A stretch of 64,000 nt of DNA, taken from assembly GCA_030706605.1 (NCBI GenBank), contig JAUZOE010000005.1, positions 124,001 to 188,000 on the forward strand, read 5' to 3'. A model generated the notes under the pieces. That model saw nothing but the letters and a program-made list of their open reading frames with translations. It was not told where the DNA came from and ran no database searches. The position numbers were made by a program, and so were the translations under genes. Source of the stretch: Bacteroidota bacterium. Its GTDB lineage: Bacteria > Bacteroidota > Bacteroidia > Chitinophagales > Chitinophagaceae. The number at the start of each line of letters is the position of its first letter. The first letter of the stretch is position 1. This document shows positions 55,256-63,505 of this stretch, in pieces.

Positions 55256-55951
55256 TTATGCCCTGCTGTTAATGAGCTGAAGGAAAGCTTCTTTGTAGGT
55301 GTCTGAAACAGGAATTAATTGATCGGCAATTTTTATCCTGCTGCGCTCGATAGATTCTATTTTGTTAATAGCAACCATATACGATTTGTGCACCCTGCAA
55401 ACCAGGTGCGCAGGTATCAACTGTTCCATCTCATTAAAGCTCTGTAAAGTCATGATTTTTTTGTTTACGCAATGAATGCGCAGGTAATCTCTCATGCCCT
55501 CTATGTAAAGGATATCATTGATCATGATTTTTTCAAGGCGGTTTTCGGTTTTTACAAAAATAAAATCCAGTTGTTTACCAGCCATGCGTTGGCTTAAGTT
55601 CTCCTGGGCTTTATTTACAGCTTGTAAAAAACGATTAAACGTAAATGGTTTTAAAAGATAATCAGTTATCTTCAGTTCATATCCTTTTAAGGCATATTCC
55701 TGGTAGGCAGTTGTAATGATAACCTGGCTGGTTATTTTTGAACTTTCCAATAATTCTATTCCGGATAATTCATCCATATTGATATCCAGGAAAAGTAAAT
55801 CTACTTTGTTGTTATTTAAATAGGTAAGCCCGGTAAGGGCATTATCAAACGTGGCGCTCAAATTCAAAAAAGGAACTTTATTTACAAAGTCCCTGATTTT
55901 TTCCAACGCCAGGGGCTCGTCTTCTATGATGATGCAGGTATATTTATCCAT
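55256..55951 (-). CDS. LytTR-family response regulator
   Basis: The protein has 231 residues. The receiver domain has D11-E12 and the phospho-acceptor D56 (DLLFLDINMDE), with the conserved Lys in LLKPFTFNRF. The LytTR DNA-binding domain (about 125-228) has KIMINDILYIEGMRDYLRIH and VCRVHKSYMVAINKIESI. It overlaps the histidine kinase gene by 8 bases and forms a two-component system with it. Confidence 0.95.
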   Translation of the reverse strand: MDKYTCIIIEDEPLALEKIRDFVNKVPFLNLSATFDNALTGLTYLNNNKVDLLFLDINMDELSGIELLESSKITSQVIITTAYQEYALKGYELKITDYLLKPFTFNRFLQAVNKAQENLSQRMAGKQLDFIFVKTENRLEKIMINDILYIEGMRDYLRIHCVNKKIMTLQSFNEMEQLIPAHLVCRVHKSYMVAINKIESIERSRIKIADQLIPVSDTYKEAFLQLINSRA

Positions 55952-56999
55952 TGATAATCGTTAAGTTTACGCTGTACAGGTCATCTGTTTTATTTACTTC
56001 CAAAATATGTTTTTCCGAGTAAATAAGGTTTAGCCGTTTTTGAATAAGTTCATTACCCAAGCCACTATCGGGTTGCCGGGCCGATGGTTTTGAATCAAAT
56101 TTATTTTCACACCTGAATTCTATTTTCTGTGACTTTATACAAATATCAATAGAAATGGCGTTTTCAAGCTTTTTATTATTGGTATGTTTAAAGGCATTTT
56201 CAATAAACGGAATAAATATCATTGGCGCAATTTGCTTACTGCCTACATTCCCGGTTATGGTAAAGTGCACATAATCCCTGTTTGCCGTTCTTATTTTTTG
56301 CAGCGCTATATATTTTTCTATGTATTCAATTTCTTTGGAAAGGAGAATTTGAGTGGGCTTTGTTTCGTACAGCATAAACCGCATGATGTCCGACAATTTA
56401 TTCAAATACTCAGATGCGGCCACCGAATCTTTTAAAATTAACGCATCAATATTATTGATGGTGTTGAATAAAAGATGAGGGTCAAGCTGCGATTTTATCA
56501 ACGCCATTTCCATTTCATAGGTTTTCTCTTTTAAAGCTTCTTTCAATTTTATTTCATTAAACCAGGTGATAAAGCCTCTGATAACTAATGCTACTATGCC
56601 ACATACAATTCCAATAGAGGTCATCACCATGATCACCCTCGCAGCGGTAGACCGCCCGTTTTTGCCGCCCTGGTCCATGTCTATGATACGACCCGATTCT
56701 ATTAAATACCGTATCAAAACATACCCAACCACGGCTGCTCCTACTGAAATGACCAGGCCATGAAGTATCGAAAGCGGAATCTTTTTATGTTGCAGATACT
56801 TTGGAAACAACAGGAAATAATATAAAAAATAGGAAATACATGAAGGAATAAACGCAAAAACCAATAAGCTTTTAAGTGCGTTCATCACCAGGAATGTACT
56901 GTGATTGCTTCGATAGTATAACGCCAGGGCAATGAATACCAATAGGAAATAACAGGCCCAAAAACCAATGTGTATTAAAACTACGAATGACTTTTTCAT
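55944..56999 (-). CDS. LytS-type sensor histidine kinase
   Basis: The protein has 351 residues with four N-terminal membrane helices. The phospho-acceptor is H175 in SQLDPHLLFNTINNIDAL, the His_kinase signature, followed by an ATPase domain with PMIFIPFIENAFKH and DSGLGNELIQKRL. It lacks a periplasmic sensor domain. Its stop overlaps the start of the response regulator gene. Confidence 0.94.
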   Translation of the reverse strand: MKKSFVVLIHIGFWACYFLLVFIALALYYRSNHSTFLVMNALKSLLVFAFIPSCISYFLYYFLLFPKYLQHKKIPLSILHGLVISVGAAVVGYVLIRYLIESGRIIDMDQGGKNGRSTAARVIMVMTSIGIVCGIVALVIRGFITWFNEIKLKEALKEKTYEMEMALIKSQLDPHLLFNTINNIDALILKDSVAASEYLNKLSDIMRFMLYETKPTQILLSKEIEYIEKYIALQKIRTANRDYVHFTITGNVGSKQIAPMIFIPFIENAFKHTNNKKLENAISIDICIKSQKIEFRCENKFDSKPSARQPDSGLGNELIQKRLNLIYSEKHILEVNKTDDLYSVNLTIING

Positions 57000-57200
57000 G
57001 ATTTAAAATTAATTACTAAAAAGTGATCAAACGTCACTCATTTAGTCGGCTTTGAAGTAAATGTTATGCAAACCGGGCATATTTGTCTGCAAAAGGAAAA
57101 ATTTTGACAAACGGGAGGTAATTCCATAATTTCTTAATAGTGCTATATCACTCCATGTTTGTCCTATCCTGGAGATGGTATCAGAAAAGATTTTTCCCAG

Positions 57201-57249
57201 GCCGTGCCCTGCAACCTCACGGAGCCAGGAATACAGACACGGGAGGGGA
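57201..57249. repeat. Dispersed repeat, short form, copy 1
   Basis: It matches 57779-57827 at about 40 of 49 positions without gaps (shared GCCGTG.CCTGCA and CGGAGCCAGGA). It is headed by TTCCCAG (57194-57200), as in the long-form copies. Confidence 0.6.
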
Positions 57250-57650
57250 ATAACGCTTTTTTTATGAGGCCAAAGAAGGAACTCTCTAATAATCCTTGTT
57301 TGCAATGAGGAACAGAAGAGTGATATGTGAAATAAAAGATTGCTTCATCGTGCCTCCTCGCAAAGACGAGCGCTGTAGAGATTTGCTATTCATTGAAGCC
57401 TTCGGTGGGCGATGGCCGGACAAACGCGCGGAGCGATTGGGTTGTCCTTGAACTTTTTGGTTACTTTTTCTTTCAAGTCCACAGCAGCAGCAACTCCAAA
57501 CCAGTTAAAGTAACTATTTTTAAATAATTGATTTTGAATCAGTTAAAATTTGTTACTTAAGAGAGAAAAAGTGACAAGCAATTCATCTGTACAGACAACT
57601 ATTTTTTATGTCGGCAAAAATTCCACCACAAAAAAAAAGGTTGCCGGATT

Positions 57651-57729
57651 TTCCCCAGGCCGTGTTTTCTACTCCAGAGCTTGAAGCCAGGCAGGACCGA
57701 TAAATCTAAAAGAGTAATAAAAATGATTA
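57651..57729. repeat. Dispersed repeat, long form, copy 1
   Basis: Nearly identical to 60696-60778: shared GGCCGTGTTTTCTACTCCA, TTGAAGCCAGGCAG and AATCTAAAAGAGTAATAAAA, with a 4-base gap in the middle. The two copies flank the winged-helix regulator, the beta-propeller gene and the 60111 gene. Confidence 0.75.
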
Positions 57730-57778
57730 GCTTAGGCTGTAAGGTATATATTTGATAATCGGATTGAGAGTCTATGCA

Positions 57779-57827
57779 GCCGTGTCCTGCAGCCGCGCGG
57801 AGCCAGGAGAAGAGAAACGGCAGGGGA
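57779..57827. repeat. Dispersed repeat, short form, copy 2
   Basis: Partner of 57201-57249; 49 bases, about 40 identical. Confidence 0.6.
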
Positions 57828-57917
57828 GAAATCTAAATCAGGCAACGTATTACAATTGACAAAGTATTAATCATACAACCTGATTTATTTTACGCTTTGC
57901 ATGATTTTAATTGGTAA

Positions 57918-58775
57918 CTACTCAATAATAAATTTGTAACCCTTGCCATGTACGTTAATAAATTTAATGGAATTATCGTCACTTAATTTCTTACGCAATT
58001 TAGACACCAATACATCTACATTTCTACTGATCACAACTATACCTTCATCTCCCCAAATTTCTTTCATCAGTTTTTCCCTTTCAACGATTTGATTTATATT
58101 TTCCGCAAATATTTTTAGTGCTTTTGTTTCTTTTTCTGAAAGCGTAATATTGTTATTCTCACTTTTAAGAGCATTAGTATCTGTATAAAATCTAAAGCTT
58201 CCTAATTGTATGTAATCATCATTGTCGATAATTGATTCTTCGGTTGCTTTTTTACGAAACTTATCCTTTACATAAAAACCAATAAAACCTAAAGGAATAA
58301 TCAACAGCAACAACAAAAAGTAATTAAACTTATTTTTCTTCAAAAATTCAATTTCAACAACATAACAACCAAGCTCCAGCGTACGACCTCTGCAAGGTGT
58401 TAAATCGCCTGCCTGTCTATTTATTTCGAATGCAAAGACAGTTTCATTTTGTTTGCAATTCCTCAAATTCACTATATAATCTTTTGCCAAAGCGTTTTTT
58501 TGAAATTCCCGTTCCACTATATTGATTAGTGAATCTGAAATAAAACTAAAGTTGTTTTGAAAGAAGATCTGGTAGGTATTTTCATTTACTTTTTTAACCG
58601 GCAGCACTCTGGATGTAGCATCTTTAGCGGAAAGCAATAGCTGATGGCCTATATCACGTAATACAACTTCTACATGCTTCTCAGGAATTTCATTTTTTGT
58701 ATTGTTAAATGCAACAGCAGCAATCAAAATACCAACTATTATAATTGAAGATCCGAACAGAATGAATGGCTTCAT
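57918..58775 (-). CDS. Membrane-tethered winged-helix transcription regulator
   Basis: The protein has 285 residues. Membrane helix 1 lies at about 4-24, a periplasmic domain at 25-150 with three Cys (C107, C128, C137), membrane helix 2 at 151-169, and a cytoplasmic OmpR/PhoB-type winged helix at 190-284 (LSEKETKALKIFAEN, REKLMKEIWGDEGIVVISRNVDVLVSKLRKKL, NVHGKGYKFII). It lacks a receiver or kinase domain, so it would carry a periplasmic signal straight to DNA. It resembles ToxR/CadC in idea, but the DNA-binding domain is C-terminal. It is divergent from the beta-propeller gene at 58922, a likely target. Confidence 0.85.
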   Translation of the reverse strand: MKPFILFGSSIIIVGILIAAVAFNNTKNEIPEKHVEVVLRDIGHQLLLSAKDATSRVLPVKKVNENTYQIFFQNNFSFISDSLINIVEREFQKNALAKDYIVNLRNCKQNETVFAFEINRQAGDLTPCRGRTLELGCYVVEIEFLKKNKFNYFLLLLLIIPLGFIGFYVKDKFRKKATEESIIDNDDYIQLGSFRFYTDTNALKSENNNITLSEKETKALKIFAENINQIVEREKLMKEIWGDEGIVVISRNVDVLVSKLRKKLSDDNSIKFINVHGKGYKFIIE

Positions 58776-58921
58776 GTGTGCAAAATAATTGATTAAACTT
58801 CAGTTTTCAGTGGTTTTACAAACGTTTTACATATCCTTTACAAGTTTTTACTATAAAAAAGCTTCCCGATAATTGACGCCCGATATCTTTACCTTATCTT
58901 TTCACCCAATCAATTAAAGTA

Positions 58922-59962
58922 ATGAAGATCATCTATAACCTTGCTTTTTTGCTCCTTTTCACGGTTTCCTCATCTTCTCTTCTCCCGGGTAGCCATCCCG
59001 ACCCAAAAACAGAAAAGGCTGGAACTGCAAAGATCGTTTTTAAATCTACAGATGGCGGACAAAACTGGCAGGACATCAGCAAAGGGTTGCCAGAAAATTT
59101 TCGGGTGGATAGTATCCGGGGAAATAGCTTTTTTACAAATGACAAAGGGCTGTTTTTAAGGGTCGAAAACGGACTCTATCACAATAAACCAAATGCAGCC
59201 TCTCCATTTTGGACCAAAGAGATTTCCCCTGACGAACACAGCAACATTGTACCCGGTAAGTCCGGTATATTTTACTGGGGTGTAAATCTGAAAACAACAA
59301 ACGGAACGAGTGTATGGTCGCCGATGTTCGAAAATTACCTGGAGCCACGATTACGCAGCGTTTTTGAAACTGCTGGAGGCTCCATTTTTATCTGCATCGA
59401 CGGAGGTATGTATAGATCCACCGACATTGGAAAAACCTGGAAAAATGTTTATGCCGGAGGCCTGTTAGGAAATTTGGCAGAATCGAATGGCGTACTGCTG
59501 ACAGTCAGTATGAGAAGGATAATAAGATCGACCGATAATGGCGAAAACTGGATGCCGGTGATCAGTGAAGATAGTGTGGCCTGGGATGTAAAACCAATCA
59601 AAGGTGGATTCGCCGCAATAACTTCCCGTTCAGAGTCAGGTACCAGGAGGTTGAGTACATCCTACGACGGCGGTAAAACCTGGCAGTCCATTCATTCACG
59701 CCTCCAAGATAAAGTGGTTATTGATTCAATAGGGCGGACCTGGAATGATCGCATTAATGATCGCCTTCGTGCGCAAACCTTCGGGACTTCAATCGTCAAG
59801 GTTGGTGAGAACTTCTTTTGTACTCATCCTCACGGCATTTTCAAATCATCAGACAAAGGAAAAACATGGGAATTATTACTTCCATCTTTAGACGATAAGG
59901 GTTTCAATTTATTTGTTTCGGGCAACGTGATTTATGCCATTCGCAGTAAGGGTGGATGTTGA
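58922..59962 (+). CDS. Secreted Asp-box (BNR) beta-propeller protein
   Basis: The protein has 346 residues. A signal peptide covers about 1-24. Five Asp-box repeats are visible: KSTDGGQNWQD, RSTDIGKTWKN, RSTDNGENWMP, TSYDGGKTWQS and KSSDKGKTWEL, typical of sortilin/sialidase-type propellers. No sialidase Arg triad is recognisable, so enzyme activity is doubtful; glycan or protein binding is more likely. A TTATCTTTTC string at 58894-58903 may be its -7 box. It is divergent from the membrane-tethered regulator. Confidence 0.8.
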   Translation: MKIIYNLAFLLLFTVSSSSLLPGSHPDPKTEKAGTAKIVFKSTDGGQNWQDISKGLPENFRVDSIRGNSFFTNDKGLFLRVENGLYHNKPNAASPFWTKEISPDEHSNIVPGKSGIFYWGVNLKTTNGTSVWSPMFENYLEPRLRSVFETAGGSIFICIDGGMYRSTDIGKTWKNVYAGGLLGNLAESNGVLLTVSMRRIIRSTDNGENWMPVISEDSVAWDVKPIKGGFAAITSRSESGTRRLSTSYDGGKTWQSIHSRLQDKVVIDSIGRTWNDRINDRLRAQTFGTSIVKVGENFFCTHPHGIFKSSDKGKTWELLLPSLDDKGFNLFVSGNVIYAIRSKGGC

Positions 59963-59970
59963 AAATTAAG

Positions 59971-59993
59971 GCTAACTTTCAACCGATGTTAGC
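59971..59993. repeat. GCTAAC/GTTAGC hairpin
   Basis: GCTAAC (59971-59976) and GTTAGC (59988-59993) form a perfect 6-bp stem with an 11-base loop directly after the propeller gene. The sequence resembles the GTTAGCG motif at 53374-53380. Confidence 0.35.
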
Positions 59994-60110
59994 GAATGTT
60001 TCTTGTGCTACGAACCAAGGCGAGCAGGATATGAAACCATCATGATTTTGCCGAAATCCGCAGGGTAAATTATGATCGCTTCATCACCATTAAAAGCAAA
60101 AAATAAAAAA

Positions 60111-60683
60111 ATGAAAAATAAAAAAACCGTTTTGTACGGCGTGATTATTCTGTTAACAGGAGTAATTTATTTTGCCGTACAGGCTCAACAAAAAAATGGC
60201 ACTCATCGCGCTAACTTTTCTGGCGAATGGAAATCCGGAGAGTCGATAAGTATGGGCGGAAATATTGTTTGCTGCTATAACCCGGGGGACCGTATGCTAG
60301 CAAAAACAATGAAAATAGCAGAGCAGGCAAATTTTCTAACCATAGAGGTATCAAGCTCGTTTCCTGGCACAGCGCCGGTTACAAGCCAGGAGAAACTGAC
60401 CTTCGACGGTAAAGAAAGCCAAATTAATCATGGCCCGGAAAGAGGGAAAAAGTTTACCGTAAAGTGGTCAGATGATGGACAAACTATGACTGTAAACTCA
60501 ATTGTACACCTGATGGTTGCCACTCCTTATAATGTAAATGTTCTGGAACAAATGGTTGTTTACGTAACAGAGGTTTGGAAGTTGAGCAATGATGGCAAGT
60601 CTATTTCTGTTCAGGCCAATGCAAAATCAAACTCGTTCGACGACGGGCGTTCCTGGACGACCGTATTCGATAAAGCCAATTAG
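60111..60683 (+). CDS. Secreted protein of unknown function
   Basis: The protein has 190 residues from ATG 60111 (MKNKKTVLYGVIILLTGVIYF); 13 further codons are open upstream. The signal peptide ends VQAQ. The mature part (NFSGEWKSGESISMGG, EKLTFDGKESQINHG, KKFTVKWSDDGQTMTVNS, TEVWKLSNDGKSISVQ) is beta-rich and lipocalin-like, as in many Bacteroidota hypothetical proteins. It contains a Cys pair (CC near residue 55). The context gives no function. Confidence 0.7.
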   Translation: MKNKKTVLYGVIILLTGVIYFAVQAQQKNGTHRANFSGEWKSGESISMGGNIVCCYNPGDRMLAKTMKIAEQANFLTIEVSSSFPGTAPVTSQEKLTFDGKESQINHGPERGKKFTVKWSDDGQTMTVNSIVHLMVATPYNVNVLEQMVVYVTEVWKLSNDGKSISVQANAKSNSFDDGRSWTTVFDKAN

Positions 60684-60695
60684 TATTTAAAGACT

Positions 60696-60778
60696 TTCCC
60701 CGGCCGTGTTTTCTACTCCATGGTTTGAAGCCAGGCAGAACACGCCCGATGAATCTAAAAGAGTAATAAAAATGATTA
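60696..60778. repeat. Dispersed repeat, long form, copy 2
   Basis: Partner of 57651-57729; it lies directly after the stop of the 60111 gene. Confidence 0.75.
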
Positions 60779-60816
60779 TCCTGCTTTTCACAGGCCAACC
60801 CCGGCAGCCTCATTCG

Positions 60817-62466
60817 CTATGGCAGGGCCTGCTTAAATTGCTTCACATCACCATAAATAGTCATCCGGGGATGAATGAGCACCGCACGAAATTCATAGGA
60901 TTCATTTTTCTTTAAATCTTTTAATTCCATGGAAAAAGGCCCTTCTTTCGTCAGGGTAACCAAAGGAGTCCTGCTCCATTCCTTACTGTACAGGTTTTCT
61001 ACAAAACCCGCAAAGGGGCGGTATTCAAAGCCTGCCATCAGTTTTTCAGCGTCTCCTTTTTTGGCCAGATATCCTTTTAGTGTTACTGTATTCCCGGACA
61101 CTGCGGCTTCGAGCGTTTCAACAACAGGCGGGCCAAGGGCGGGAACCACATTTTCAAGTTTTACTGTAATCGGATCGGGCCATTTATTGTTATTATAAAT
61201 ACGTTGCGCACGGACTATTGAAATATGAAGACCATCTTCCTGCTGGCTAAATCTTGAGTGAACATCTTTTGAATTTTCATATTCACTCACAAGGTCATTT
61301 TGTCCTAATACACTTATTTTAGTTTCGGGAGTTGCTTTTACTGAACCCAAAACAAATTCTTTGCGGTCGCCCCTTTTCCAGTCGGGAATGCCTGTAATGA
61401 CCACATAAACTGTTTTACGGTCTTTCGAAGCGGTAAACCAAATATTCTTTTCGTGGGTAATGATCCAGGGACGCACTTTCTCAATCGCTTCATGGTTAAT
61501 AAAGTGCCAGGCAGCCATCTCCCTGAGACGGCTTTCCTGAGGATCAGGAATATTTCCATCAGGATGTGGCCCCACATCTAATAACAGGTTCCCCCCTTTG
61601 GCCCTGGTCTCAACCAATATTTCAATTAATCTTCCGGCCGATTTCAAATCATCATTGGTAGGTTTATATTGCCATTGTGTGCCCATGGTGATACATGATT
61701 CCCACAAAGTGTTGTTAGCTACGCCGGGCAGTGTTTGTTCCGGGGTATTTACAGCCCCCCTGGTAATCACCAAATCGGGCTGAAGTTTCCAGGCTTCTTC
61801 CCTGCATGCTTCTTCGCGTTCCCCATCAATGAACAACACATCAATTTTCCCATAATTGGAAAACAATTCATGCGTTTGTCTCCTGACCAGGTCATTATAG
61901 GCTTTTTCTGTTTTCGCATCCAACTTGATTCCCCCGCGTTGTATGGTAATGTGATGATCGTGCAGAAATTTGAAATCTTCGGGCGAATAATAAAATCCAA
62001 CTGCCAGCCCGGCTTTTCTTACCCCTGCAACATATTCTTTAAGGAGATCTTTTCGGTAAGGCGTATTCGTAATTTTTAAATCAGTAGTTTTTGTATCCCA
62101 CATGCAAAAGCCGGAGTGATGCTTGGTGGTAAAAACGATGTACTTCATCCCTGCCAGTTTTGCCAGGGTAGCTATCTTGTAGGCATCGAATTTATAGGGA
62201 TCAAATGTTTTAGGAAGTTCATTATAAAACTGGTTCACATAATCTTCTGAAGCACCTACCAGGGAGTGACTGATGACAATGCCAAGCTGGCTATCAAATC
62301 CAAGATGGATAAACATTCCGAATCCCTTGTCGCGCAACCATTCCTGCCGTTCAGGCTTGTTTTTATTTCCTGCATGCAGATGATCACTTTCTTCTATCTG
62401 TGCGAATGAATTGGTGGTACTCATAATTATGATGGCAAGTAAAAGGCAGTGTTTTATCAGATTCAT
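60817..62466 (-). CDS. Secreted GH29 alpha-L-fucosidase-like protein with C-terminal beta domain
   Basis: The protein has 549 residues from ATG 62466; the frame extends 8 codons upstream. The signal peptide (1-23) ends SFAQ. GH29 motifs: KGFGMFIHLGFDSQ, TKHHSGF (114-120) with the substrate His pair, and KIDVLFIDGE with the likely nucleophile D214. Residues about 430-549 form an Fn3-like beta domain (VVETLEAAVSGNTVTLKGYL). The HHSG variant of HHDG and the divergent N-terminus separate it from the first fucosidase, so the linkage specificity may differ. It is monocistronic. Confidence 0.85.
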   Translation of the reverse strand: MNLIKHCLLLAIIIMSTTNSFAQIEESDHLHAGNKNKPERQEWLRDKGFGMFIHLGFDSQLGIVISHSLVGASEDYVNQFYNELPKTFDPYKFDAYKIATLAKLAGMKYIVFTTKHHSGFCMWDTKTTDLKITNTPYRKDLLKEYVAGVRKAGLAVGFYYSPEDFKFLHDHHITIQRGGIKLDAKTEKAYNDLVRRQTHELFSNYGKIDVLFIDGEREEACREEAWKLQPDLVITRGAVNTPEQTLPGVANNTLWESCITMGTQWQYKPTNDDLKSAGRLIEILVETRAKGGNLLLDVGPHPDGNIPDPQESRLREMAAWHFINHEAIEKVRPWIITHEKNIWFTASKDRKTVYVVITGIPDWKRGDRKEFVLGSVKATPETKISVLGQNDLVSEYENSKDVHSRFSQQEDGLHISIVRAQRIYNNNKWPDPITVKLENVVPALGPPVVETLEAAVSGNTVTLKGYLAKKGDAEKLMAGFEYRPFAGFVENLYSKEWSRTPLVTLTKEGPFSMELKDLKKNESYEFRAVLIHPRMTIYGDVKQFKQALP

Positions 62467-62640
62467 TGTGTTGTTGGTATTAGTTAACAAGTTAATTAAT
62501 TTTCATTAAGATTCTTGCATAATTGCCAGTGAGGTCGAATTGGATTGTAGTGCATATAATCCAGGGATATCAGGTAAGGATGCCTGACAGGAAGGAATAA
62601 ATAGAATAACGCAACGCCCACAGGCGTAAGTCGTTGCCAC

Positions 62641-62682
62641 AAAAAAAATCCTAAACAGAAATTTCTGTTTAGGATTTTTTTT
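62641..62682. terminator. Perfect 21-bp palindromic terminator
   Basis: The arms 62641-62661 and 62662-62682 are exact reverse complements, beginning A8 and ending T8 around ATCCTAAACAG. It acts on either strand and separates the SGNH gene (stop at 62700, minus strand) from the fucosidase downstream. Confidence 0.85.
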
Positions 62683-62699
62683 CTTTTCCCGTATCATTT

Positions 62700-63410
62700 T
62701 TATTTCAGCGCTTTCGCAATAACCTTATCAGCAAGCCCTTCCATTATTTTATAACCTGCTTCTGTCGGGTGCACGCCATCAACAGATAATTTTGCAGGCA
62801 ATCCTTTTCTTTCATCTACCATGGATGAATAATAATCGAGATAGAAGAATTTATTTTTATGAGCATACTCTTTTATCCATTTATTCAGCTCAATGATTTT
62901 AGGAATCGGGTTAACGCCCTCCTTCCATGGAATGGTATAAGCAGGAAGCACAGACGATAAAATTACTTTAATACCATTGGCTTTTGCCAGTTGAGCCATA
63001 GAAGCCAGGTTATCTTCAATCATTTTAAGAGAAGAAGGTCCTGTATTGCCGGCTATGTCATTGATCCCGGCTAATATCACCACCACTTTGGGGCCCAGGT
63101 CTATCACATCCTGGGTAAATCGTATCAGCATTTGCGGTGTAGTTTGTCCACTGATGCCCCTGTCCACATAATTTTTTGAGAAATAATCAGGACTAAATTT
63201 TATCCAGGCATCTGTAATGGAATTCCCCATAAAAACGACCCTGTTTTTCTCGGGAGTTAATGCTGCATTTTCGGGCCGGTAACGACGAAGGTCGGGCCAA
63301 TCATTTTTTGCATTTAATTCTTCAGGCATATTTTCATTTTGAGCATATACACTTGCGCTTGCTATTGTAAATAATAAGGCCATACAAAGAGCCATTTGAA
63401 TATTTTTCAT
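62700..63410 (-). CDS. Secreted SGNH/GDSL hydrolase (acetylxylan-esterase/lysophospholipase-like)
   Basis: The protein has 236 residues. The signal peptide (1-24) ends VYAQ. SGNH blocks: FMGNSITDAW (S64), DRGISGQT (G88), LAGINDIAG (N117) and DGVHPTEAGY (D211, H214). It is probably an esterase that removes acetyl groups from polysaccharides. It is transcribed toward the fucosidase but ends in a strong terminator. Confidence 0.9.
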   Translation of the reverse strand: MKNIQMALCMALLFTIASASVYAQNENMPEELNAKNDWPDLRRYRPENAALTPEKNRVVFMGNSITDAWIKFSPDYFSKNYVDRGISGQTTPQMLIRFTQDVIDLGPKVVVILAGINDIAGNTGPSSLKMIEDNLASMAQLAKANGIKVILSSVLPAYTIPWKEGVNPIPKIIELNKWIKEYAHKNKFFYLDYYSSMVDERKGLPAKLSVDGVHPTEAGYKIMEGLADKVIAKALK

Positions 63411-63505
63411 TCTAATTTTTGGGTTTTATAATTGACAATCGTAATTGAATACAAACATACAAAATCATTCTTTGCAAAAATTCATCTTATGCAGGTGAGG
63501 TAATA

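Larger units (their letters stand above)
57000..57917. other. Long repeat-rich non-coding region
   Basis: No gene is supported across more than 900 bases; a frame at 57042-57305 runs through repeat sequence. It holds three members of a dispersed repeat family (57194-57249, 57651-57729, 57779-57827) and a 57376-57520 block (GTGGGCGATGGCCGG ... TTGTCCTTGAACTTTTTGG) of a type I associate with interspersed elements in Bacteroidota genomes. Confidence 0.5.

Noticed and set aside
57042-57305. Minus-strand 87-codon frame
   Set aside because: It runs through the dispersed repeat at 57201-57249, has an odd composition (many Trp, His, Arg) and no start signal.
62506-62697. Minus-strand 63-codon frame
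   Set aside because: It reads through the 21-bp palindromic terminator and has no homology-like features.
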